Below, piece by piece: positions 46,041-64,000 of a DNA stretch of 64,000 nt (positions are counted from its first letter, which is position 1; every line of letters starts with the position of its first letter). Location: assembly GCF_001949145.1 (NCBI RefSeq), contig NW_019091368.1, forward strand, positions 968,028-1,032,027. The letters are read 5' to 3'. The DNA is from Acanthaster planci. Taxonomy: Eukaryota > Echinodermata > Asteroidea > Valvatida > Acanthasteridae. Both the position numbers and the translations under genes were made by a program. Below the pieces are notes generated by a model that was not told the origin of the DNA, searched no databases, and saw only the letters and a program-made list of their open reading frames with translations.

Positions 46041-48323
46041 AACATTGTACATGTGCAAGGCTCCTGCGGTTACCAGACTCCCTTTGTCTGGACCTGCACC
46101 CCTGTCTGCACTGAATGGGGGTCAAGCTTACACCCCAAGCAATTGAAAACCTCCAAGTCAATAACTACCTGGAGGGGCGTGTGTCCGTGGTCGATTAAAG
46201 ACCACGTGTTGTCCCTGATAGGGGCTTGATCTAGTATAAACAATTAAGGGCATGATTCGGGATGGCGGGGGGGGGGTTACTACAGGTCCGGGCACGCGAG
46301 CGAAAGGTGTGAATCCCTGACCCTGGGGGAATCATTAGGGGTATTGACTGACAAAACAATGGCAGGCTGCAAACGCCCGTGTCTTGGCCAATAATGATTC
46401 ATCTCCCTCCAGATTTGTTATCATCTGATAAGAACACAATAGCGCCTTATGCAGGAGTCAAAGGCATAATCCCGGTTAAAATTTGTTCTCTTAATGAGCA
46501 GTCGATTTTTGAAAAAGAACGATTTTCAACTTACAGGAAACAGGTGTTCCTTTCTGTGAGATTGTCGACTGTGTTTTAATTTTAATCCAGAATGTCTATA
46601 GACACACTAGCAAATGTCCTTGACAATATCGTCTTCTTAAACCGAAACCTAACATTTTAATATCCTAAGTCTGTGACTGTTTTCCAATAAAAACTTGGAA
46701 ACGAAGAAAAATTGGTTAATATCAGGAAACCTCTGAGCCCAAATCATGCTTTTCTTGGATTGATGGGAATGTTCAGAACAAATTTAAGTAGCTCTCTGTT
46801 ATTTACAGTTTTTGTAGTTTCCTTTTTCCAGTAATGGGGAAAACTTGAAATGTGATCGTCATTATTTCACACATCTAACGCTGAAAAAGATGTGCGAAAT
46901 AAGCAAAACAGATATTTTAAAAAAGACAAAAATTAAAAAGATGATATGACAATTTTCTAGAATTTCAGATTCTCCATTTTAAAAGAAAGAATCAAGTGGG
47001 ACTGTTATCTGGGGGATTCTTTGTGAATAAAAAAAGGAACATGAGTTAAAGCTGAACAATTTAGAATATTCTGTTCAAAGGACTAGACGATTTCGAGAAG
47101 ACATAAATAGTTTGAATGGAGACACCTCAGGTTACGGACTTCAGATCAAGAGGTAACACAAAAAGCCACCACCCAAGGGAACTCGAGTGAAAGGAAGATC
47201 AAGTGAGAAAACTTTAGTCGAATTCGTTTTGTCCCTAGTTTCAGTCAGATGGAGTGAATTTTCCCTCGAACAGAATAGTTTTTTACTCTTTGGAATTGAA
47301 AGATTATACAAGGGAGCATTTTGATTGCATGTACATGTAATTGGAATGGGGGCTGAGGTAGGTGGCGCTGCTATACGAGACTTTCTGTGGAATTGTAACA
47401 TTTTATTCACTCTCTGAAAAAAGCTGAGAAATAATGTAAGTCTGGTAATTCCGATATGAATCTTTTTAGGGCTCACTATAATGTGTTCATTTGCTAATTA
47501 CTGAGCTCAGTCTTAACAAAGCTGTGGAAGTGAATGCAGTACAATTACTGGCCGTTCAGCGGTAACCCACAACATTCGTACAATCAAGCTGATGCTGTCT
47601 TTCTTGTTGATTCCCCCTTGTAGTTCACTCTCCTCCTTTATAAATGACTCCTTCTCTTTTGGAATTGACATCCCTTCTTTCTCTGTCAGTCTGGACGCTC
47701 TCTTGACCACAAGATGAAACTGAGTTAGCAAGGAACAATGGTCCACAAGACGAGATTGACCAGGCGTCACTGCCAATCCTAACAAAAGAGGCCCCAACTT
47801 GATTAAATTCAACAATGGAGATCCCCCCATGTATAATGAACGTAAAAAACACCAAGCCAATTGAAATAATCAAAGAAAGTTCCCAGGTAGTTGTGAAAAG
47901 TTATTCAAAATTGCAAGAAAGATGCAAAGACAAGCTGTATACTAATTGTGTCTCGCAGCAAACTGCTCTTTAAACGTATTGATCCGTTATACTGATTTCT
48001 ATGGAATATTTCCATTCCATTCGGGGTTACCGGTTGTTTTTGGTCATACCTGGATTGTAATGTACTGGCATGGAAGTTTTCCATGAAAATGATGTAAAGT
48101 TTCCATTTTCCTCACGCACTTTCGAAGAAAACTTGTGCGAGTGGTGGGGTCTGAAGTCGCTATTAGATCAGGCGCGAGGCAAGAGTTGTTTTTCCGTTTG
48201 CAAAGTAGAATTGTGGTACTGTTTTGGTAATTACTATGTAATAGCAAATAACAAGCTATGAAGAAGCTTTAAAAGGTTATAGTCGATTTGGGGAATATAG
48301 GGGGACACAGTCTACTCAGTGCT

Positions 48324-48375
48324 TTAACCCTAACCCTCCTCCAACAGGTGAAGGATTGAGGAGGGTTAGGGTTAA
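48324..48375. repeat. Dispersed hairpin repeat, copy 3 (perfect 18-bp arms)
   Basis: Shorter version of the same repeat. The arms TTAACCCTAACCCTCCTC and GAGGAGGGTTAGGGTTAA are exact reverse complements around the same CAACAGGTGAAGGATT loop. The arm tips read as two telomere-like units. It lies in the intergenic stretch upstream of the RING gene. Confidence 0.8.
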
Positions 48376-48624
48376 TCATCTGTTTCCATCAATCAGGTTT
48401 TGCATTTCTGATTGACTTCCACCGTCCTGATTCAAAATCAAAATCATTTTAGCTTTCCCTGTTTTTTTTATTCCAATCACCGTCCTGATTTTATTTTTGC
48501 ATTCTCCAGTGCACTGCATTCTGCCACTGCGCTTCCCCTCGGCTATGCTACTTGATGATCAAGATAGATTCTCAGTTTCCTGCTTAACTGACTTTCTTGT
48601 GTGTTGATTGATTTCAAGAAAACA

Positions 48625-48909
48625 TTAGGGGTGAGTTCGATTTGCGACAACTTTTACCCACTGGTCGATTTTGCCCGTACCCGGTATATTGTTTATGCAC
48701 AGGTAACTTCGACCATCGTGACGATTTGTCGCTGATCGAACTTGTTTAAGACCGGTGCTGCTGCTGTCGTTTCTGATTGGGAGGGAGTAGTCTGGTGACC
48801 CATGCATCCATTTCGGAGGATAACTGACCCAGAGCGAACAACTTCTGCACCTACAATATCCTGAATCACCTGTACTAGTCAATAGTAAAAGCGCCGTGGT
48901 GTCTTTCAT
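48625..48909 (-). pseudogene. Possible Ig-like domain remnant
   Basis: The open frame contains a cysteine ten residues before a Trp (CSLWVSYPPKW) and later RHDGRSYLCINN, which resembles the D-x-G-x-Y-x-C of an Ig F strand, then a V-rich end. There is a possible acceptor (CTATTGACTAGTACAG) at its start, but the frame then stops and no neighbouring exons are seen. An old gene fragment is the simplest reading; a chance frame is possible. Confidence 0.3.
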
Positions 48910-49354
48910 TTCGGAGGATGTAAATTCAGGCAGCGTGACTTTGTTTCATAGAGCTGCTGAGTTTCGTACACTTTCACCCTTAAAGTATATGCATAAGTCA
49001 AGAATTCGCTGCAAAAAAGTGCATTATCTTATTAAAAGATAGAGAAGGAAACTCAATTTCAGACAGAAAACTAAACCCAGGGGACAATTGTTTTTCTGTC
49101 TGCGTATCAGCGTGCGCGCCATAGCGCTAGCATTTATTCCAAGATGACGCATATTGCAGAAGCCCACATCTTTCAAGTTCACATCAGTATCTAGCTTTGT
49201 TACTGGTGGAAATAGTAGGTTCTAGGAGCGAAATGATGGTCACAATATACTCAGTTACATATAATGGTCACAATTCATGAAAACCAACATGTCTGCCTCT
49301 CAAATTCGCGCAACCCCTTCTCGGTGTTGACGGAAAGGACTATTTCCGAGCCAA

Positions 49355-49698
49355 ATGTACGGCTGCAAGATATGCCAGTCAGCCTCGTTGATTGAGGCCG
49401 TGAGTCTGCGTTGTGGCCATCAGTTCTGCAAGGAATGTCTACTATCTCTTCTACCGGACCCAGGCAGCCATCCGGTCTCTATCCTGCCTGAACACATTGC
49501 TGTCGTCATCTGTCCTCGCTGTCACGAACGATGCGAGTACACGGCAGTACACGGGGAGCGACTCAAACAACAGGACGGTGGAGCTACGAGGGCGCCCTCA
49601 CTCTGGACGGACGAGGCGGCAAAGAGGAGGTTTCGCAAGAGGGCGCAATTCATCCAAATGTACCGTCGAGAATATGACTACTTGAATAGAACATCCAG
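49355..49698 (+). CDS. RING gene exon 1
   Basis: Codes for the entire RING finger and the basic region after it. Ends in phase 2 (AG) before donor GTGATT. Confidence 0.83.
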
Positions 49699-50456
49699 GT
49701 GATTCTATCATAATTTATTAGCTCTTCGCTCTGTCGTTTTGTGACAGTCGAGTAACATGTCAGAGTACTTGGATTGAATTATTGTGTTAGATTTCTAAGA
49801 TGGATAAAATTTATTGTTAGTTTCCATGGCATTTTCTGTCAAAGCCAGGGTATAGTGAAGCTGTAAATGAACTGAATTTAAACTTATTTATTTTCAAAAA
49901 TTGCATTATCAGGTCCCGTTTTTGCAGTGTACTGGAAGAGGATAACGGCCGTGCTTCGAAGCAGTGTAGCTGGGACGATAACTTGGCACGGTCAAGTGAC
50001 ACATTTCGAAGAACACGATTCGATAAGGGGGACCCGACAAAGCACGTGAAGGGAGGGCTACCAGATCTGGTATCGCAGGGCAGAGGTGTCGATGACGTCA
50101 GGGCTATTGACCATGTCACTGGCCGTTTCATCACTTGCATCATCATCTCCAACTCCGACCAGACACAGGTGTCATCTGATGCCGAAGCATCGTCACATCC
50201 CATCGAGCAGCAACCGAGAAGTCCTGGTCCATGTTCACCGTACATTGCTCGTGCATCACGCCGTGAATTTCACCGACCGGCAAGGTCGGAGTTGGCCCCG
50301 TTTATGGATAGCCCCTCCAACTTTCTCACTGGAACACAAACCACCAAGTTCTGTTGCCTTGACTCTGACATTCGTCGAGGAATAGTGGCTGGAATGTTTG
50401 TCTCTCTACTTATTGCTGTTATCATTATGACGTCAATAATCAGTAGTTCATCTTGA
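49355..50456 (+). CDS. Tail-anchored C3HC4 RING E3 ubiquitin ligase (RNF152/RNF183-like)
   Basis: Two exons, 49355-49698 and 49913-50456, joined at AG|G (Arg) with GT-AG borders, give 295 residues. Residues 4-56 form a C3HC4 RING finger (C4, C7, C20, H22, C25, C28, C53, C56), the fold that binds E2 enzymes. A basic stretch follows (RRFRKRAQF). The middle is polar and probably disordered. The last 25 or so residues (GIVAGMFVSLLIAVIIMTS and a short serine tail) are a single hydrophobic segment, as in tail-anchored proteins. An N-terminal RING plus a C-terminal membrane segment is the layout of RNF152, RNF182, RNF183, RNF186 and RNF223-225, which act at ER, Golgi or lysosomal membranes. The exact orthologue is uncertain. 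The ATG is very close to the first RING cysteine and its Kozak context is weak, so a short upstream extension cannot be excluded. Confidence 0.85.
49913..50456 (+). CDS. RING gene exon 2
   Basis: Starts after acceptor TTGCATTATCAG; contains the polar middle, a cysteine pair just before the membrane segment (KFCCLD) and the C-terminal hydrophobic anchor, then TGA at 50454-50456. A possible ATTAAA poly(A) signal is at 50581-50586. Confidence 0.83.
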
Positions 50457-53400
50457 CATAAGTTTTTCTTGACAAAGTTACATGAAAATGTGATGGAAAT
50501 GACGTCGAAAGGAAATCAAGCCTGAAACCAACCATAACCGTCCTCTGAATATGTTTCAGTATTCACAGCCCGAATATTCCATTAAAATAGGAATTTTCTA
50601 AACGACATCTATCAACTTGAGAGGTATTTTTGTCTAGGTGTAAGTGTTTCTGGTAAGCCTGTTTCCGTAAACTTGGCGCAACGGATCAAAAAGAAAGAGA
50701 AAAACAAATCGAAACTTGTAAAATGTTTTTTAAAAATGACAATTTGAAAAATATCCTTCATTCAATAATATACACATGATGCTGATAGTAGAAACAGGTG
50801 GAAAGCCGTAGAAAGCCAAAAGAAGTTACTGCAGCTGCTGCAAAGAAGATGACAATTGAACAAGAGACTGTGAAATATGGAAGGGCTGCGTAGCACCGTA
50901 ATCAGGACATAGACAAGAATACAATACCAAATCAGTGCTGTGAAACGTGTAACAAGAGACCGTATTGTTTATAGGGCGCCACCAACGGCCGCAATATTTC
51001 TCGATATTTATTTCGGAAGCACCGCGCACAAAAATTAAAATCCGTTCAGTGTATCTTTTCTCGGATTGGTTGTGGAAAATAGTGAATTCAGTCGAAATTG
51101 CTTGTTGCGACATGTTATTGTGTGAAAGAACAGCAAAATTTGCATTGGGTCATCGCCACCGGATCTAGACTGTAGTCTTGTAATCATGTGCAGGTGGGAA
51201 ACTTAACTGATCAACAGAAATGCTTGTCACGCCCACATTTTAATTCGTTTCAGTGAGCAAGATTAATTTTCAGACAAATGTCGGACTGGAAGCCCGTTTA
51301 GGTGTTGCGATCTAAGTATGCACTCGGATGATCGGCAGTTTGCATATATGCTACTTTGGAGCTGTCGTTATCGTAAAAATCTATTCAAAACTTCTGGGAA
51401 TCGTCAGGTCATTAAAGAGCAAGTTTGAGTGTTAACTATTGCAATCAAAGTTTGACTTAGGACATTTGAACGAAGGATAGTCAGGTTGCTGAGTTTAGTC
51501 GACCTTTAGGAAGCAGACCACGGGGCTCAGGGTGCACGGTCCAGGCTGGTTATCAGCAGCCTTTCATGGTTATTAATTAAGAACAGAGGGGACCACTGAT
51601 TTGAAAATAACTATGCGAAATGGCAGCGGCCATGTTACAATGTACTTTGAAACACTGAAAAGTGAAACTAACGATCGACGTTGATATCTCGAAAACAGTT
51701 TGATTAGGGTCATCAAAAACATATATACACATCTATAGCGCGTGAGCAACGGAGGACAGGCAGGTACGTTCGAACTTGCCAAAAGAGGGCGCACTGTAGA
51801 GGACTGTAAGAAAAGTGATTAAACACTGAAATTCTGAAGGGTTCTTCCAACTTAAAAGCATCAAAATCATCGTTTTCGATGCCTTGTTTTCTCACCGTAT
51901 TGCAGTCACAGGTGAACATTCTAAAACGGTGATCCTTTGATGAGCACATTTCGAAAATGTACAGGGACTGCAATAATAATATTGTTCAGCCCTAAGTAAG
52001 TCGAAAAAAACGAGCGTTTTGAAAAGAAAAGGACGCTTAAATAAGACAGATCTGGACCTGTATAGGCCTATATGGTGTATAGTTAAAAACTTCAAAATGG
52101 TGTCAGTGATCTTTGATTGGTCAAGCAGCAGAAATTTGCTGCAAGATGTAAAACAAGAGCCTCGAACAATTCTCAACAGGCTTGAGAAGATCTTGCCCTT
52201 TTGTCTCCACGCTCAAAGAAGCATGCCCAAGCTATCGTCCCCAATCGATTATGGGAAGAAAGAAAACCCACTCCGTCCGTATCAAGCTGAGCGAGGGGTC
52301 AGCGACGCATTGTTCCCGTAGCGTCCACCGGTTAATTCTTGGCAGGCACGGCCAGGGTTGGTTTGGGGGCTGGGCTCGTGGGAGACAGTCACCGGGGGTG
52401 GATGACAAATCGCAGCTTGTCTTCTAACTTCATCTTTGTTGCTTTCAACTGGGCCAGTGGGCGTGAACGTTTCTCGGAAACTGAATAATGTCACTTTGGA
52501 TACTGTTAAACAAAACATTGAGCCATGAAGCGGCTATTGTTCATTCAAACGCGTCCGTTTCTCTTGAATGCATAAAGCATTTCCTGACATGTAATTTACA
52601 TGACTTTAAATCCATAGTGTACAGTGATTGATGTTAAAAGTCAAGCAAGTTGTAGCGTTAACTTACTCAGCACTTTGAGGAGATAAAAACATGACAGAAA
52701 ACGAATCACTGATAAATATTATTAAATATGTAAAACAGTAGTACTCGGAATTGAGGTCATTTCTCAAACAATAAACACTCATGCAGAAAGAAAAAAAACA
52801 CCTGTTCAGATGTTTGAAATTTGTTGATTTTTTTTCTCTCCCTAATTGTTCAACCGTACGAACCAACATTTTCGTAATATGGCGGAGGGCATCAAGTTGG
52901 TAAAAAAAAATCACAAAAAGGGATACATTATCATTCCCGATTAAGACAAAGTAGTATTTCATCAAGAAAAGTTTCTTCCTCTGAACTGGAAATATTGCAT
53001 GTAATAATAATATTTAAACCCCTAGACAATGGAACAATGCATGGCGCGAAAAGAACGCAAGAAAAGATCACTTACACAATATCAAACTTGAACTGATTAT
53101 TTTCTTTTAATTTGGACTTAACTGACCAAAGTTATACCAATGCACTGTCTAGTTTCAAGTTAATGTCATTCTCTTTCTGCTCTTCGCAGTTAAACAATTA
53201 ACCGAGGTTTCTCATGTTGTCTTACAATACAATCACTGCCAAAAGCTCTGTGACCATTTGCGGTTGTTATAGCTCCTAAAATAAGTACATGCATATGCAT
53301 AAAAAGCTTTCAGATCTACAAGTAGAAACGCCCCCACCACGATCGATGGCGTTATCCACGATCATGGGAAAGTTATCAAAATCTGGGGAAAAGGTTTTGG

Positions 53401-55418
53401 AGACACGTTTAAATACAAACACATTGATCCATACCTGAATGACCTTGTATTTCGCTTTTCAACCCCTCTCCTTCTATTTGGACTCGATGAAATAACTAAA
53501 CATTCATTACACAAACTGATAAAAACTATCCCTTTGAGATTTCTTGTTTAATTTTACAGTGCAAAATAAAATAACAACATTCGTGAACGTTACCATAAAT
53601 AACACATTAAGGACTTTTTAAAGATACGGTGCGCTTCAAGGTTACAACATTTAACATTAGCCAACGTGACTTTTTAAAAGGAAAGGAAAACTGCAAAGAA
53701 GCATATTCTGGGACCAAAAAAATGAAACCTTGGAAATATAACCATAATCATCCCAATTTTCTCGACAAAATAACTGTACGAAATGAACATTTCTATACAC
53801 TTTAACATCTTAACCCTGTATTTTTTCAAACCTCTTCAATAATTTACAAAAGAACAGGCCCATAAAGATACGGAACCCTTTTTTTTACAATCTAACTTAT
53901 GTTTACATTCTTTACGCGTACAGATTCGACTGAGTTCATCCGTGATTTCAGCTATCCACAAGTGTACCAATTATCTTCAATATTTACAAAAAAAATAGAG
54001 AGAAAAAATTATAAATAATCAGAGAAAGAACCGCTCCTGTCAACGCAGTTCTTATTTCAAAAGGTGTTAGTCAGAATCTATTGAGACGTCTACGGAATTG
54101 AGCACAACACACACGTTATTAAGAAGCTAAAAACTACTAGTATTATTAAGAGCGGAGTCCTTTTTCCAATATTATAGAATTGGATGGCAGAGCCTTCAGA
54201 TATGCGATTCATGATTTTTTTTCTTCAAATGACTGAAACAATTCGAATCAGACAGTCTGGTGCCGAATTCTTGAACAGCCACTGCAAGTGCGGCTGCACC
54301 TCCACAGCCTGAACATTTAACGTCCAGTTTTCTGCCGAGTTTCGGAGGTGCCTTTCGAAGGATTTGTGATCAGATTGAGGAAACCGAATGCAGAGGTTGC
54401 TCTGGTTTACAGACACTAACCGTGCACCCTTGAACACGCCCCCATGTGACAGCCCGTGCAATTAACGTAAATTTAAAAAATGGTATATACCCTGTACGAA
54501 GCGACAATGATGTATCTGAAATTTATACAAATAAATGCATTTACAAAACATACGCTCTCAATATCACGTTGCCTATATTACAATTTAAAGAACCCTGTAT
54601 TTTGTCCGAATTTGCCCCTGCTTACACCAACAGAGTCAATCTCGAGTGCTGGTTCACAATTTTCTTCAGTTAGGTTCTTTCATTTGGAAGGGCTTAATTG
54701 TAATAATGACGAATGTTTATCATTTGGAAATGAAACACATACAGTTCAAAGTATTTACGCAATCTGACTCCTCAACCATCTTTGGCAGCCACTCAGGACC
54801 CTTGTCAATTCCAAGAACAAGAATTATGGCTGGGAAACAAGGGACGGGGAAGATTACTTCAAGATGAAACGTTAAAGCAGGATTAATCGTTCAATTTACA
54901 TACTTCACTCTTAGTAGGCCTGTGATTTCGGCGATTGTCAGCAAGACATTGTTTTCAAGTCGTATACAAGGTATCCGTCAATAAACAACTCAGTACTTTT
55001 AAGAAAATTCTTAAATACTTTCACTTCGGTTTTTTTTTTACCATTTATCAATCCTTAAATGAACGGCGAATCCCAGTCGACCGAAGACCTGTTCCTTGCA
55101 TTCTTGGCGCCTGAGCTCTACAGTCACTGCGAGTTGAACCCTCAAGAAATTGTGTGACTCGGTAAAGCTGTCAAATTTTGTGGGCCACTTGAATGAAAAA
55201 TTAGCAGGTTTCTGCGTCTTCATGTCTCTTGTCCGTGGCCTCAAAATGGGCGCTCTCCTATAAGCTTCGATGATTCCACGTGACGTATGGAACGTCAGCC
55301 TCAAACAAAACTGGTACTGGACTTGTAAGAAACTTTGTTGCAGTAATCGCTGTCTACGGGGTGGACTTCAGTGTGTCCTGTTCATTAAATCTAGGCAAAT
55401 GCCGAACACGTTGGGTAG
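50457..55418. other. Intergenic region between the RING gene and Otx; includes the Otx 3' UTR
   Basis: The two genes converge here. The stretch is AT-rich, with T and A runs. The Otx 3' UTR must start at 55418 and run down, but I cannot place its poly(A) site. No further gene is supported. Confidence 0.5.

Positions 55419-64000
<8,582 letters not shown>

Larger units (their letters stand above)
46041..49354. other. Intergenic region upstream of the RING gene
   Basis: It holds a run of G near 46267, the third hairpin repeat (48324-48375) and an Ig-like remnant at 48625-48909. The acidic-protein gene (minus) and the RING gene (plus) point away from each other, so both promoters lie in this stretch. 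Confidence 0.55.

Overview
This window is animal nuclear DNA. It is AT-rich, has long introns with GT-AG boundaries, many interspersed repeats, one 563-base assembly gap and one single-base N. The gene content (an Otx homeobox gene, a nidogen-type basement-membrane gene with many phase-1 EGF exons, and a tail-anchored RING protein) and the dense TACATGTA-type repeats suggest an invertebrate deuterostome. An echinoderm or other ambulacrarian is my first guess and amphioxus the alternative. I cannot fix the species from the sequence.

Layout, left to right. (1) Positions <375 to 39445, minus strand: a nidogen-like gene. I can place 24 coding exons with consistent phases. They encode a signal peptide, a NIDO domain (exons 1-4 into 5), a Gly/Ser-rich linker (5-6), a nidogen-type EGF with a double Cys (7), a complete G2F beta-barrel domain (8-11), and then 13 EGF modules, one per exon (12-24). 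The 3' end of the gene lies beyond the left edge. Intron 1 is 16.4 kb and contains most of the repeats and the gap. (2) Positions 43764 to about 46040, minus strand: a two-exon gene with a non-coding first exon, for an acidic 246-residue protein I cannot assign. It contains short pieces that look like the PABP-interacting motifs of PAIP2. (3) Positions 49355-50456, plus strand: a two-exon gene for a 295-residue C3HC4 RING protein with one hydrophobic segment at the extreme C-terminus, of the RNF152/RNF183 type. (4) Positions 55419 to >61247, minus strand: an Otx gene. The homeodomain exon and the C-terminal exon are present; the N-terminal coding exon was not found and is probably beyond the right edge.

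The four genes have no evident common pathway: an extracellular matrix protein, a probable RNA- or translation-related acidic protein, a membrane ubiquitin ligase, and a developmental transcription factor. The non-genic DNA holds a three-copy hairpin repeat with telomere-like ends, two palindromic MITE-like elements sharing terminal sequence, tRNA-like SINE fragments, a non-LTR retrotransposon tail, a 25-26 base minisatellite interrupted by the assembly gap, and other simple repeats.
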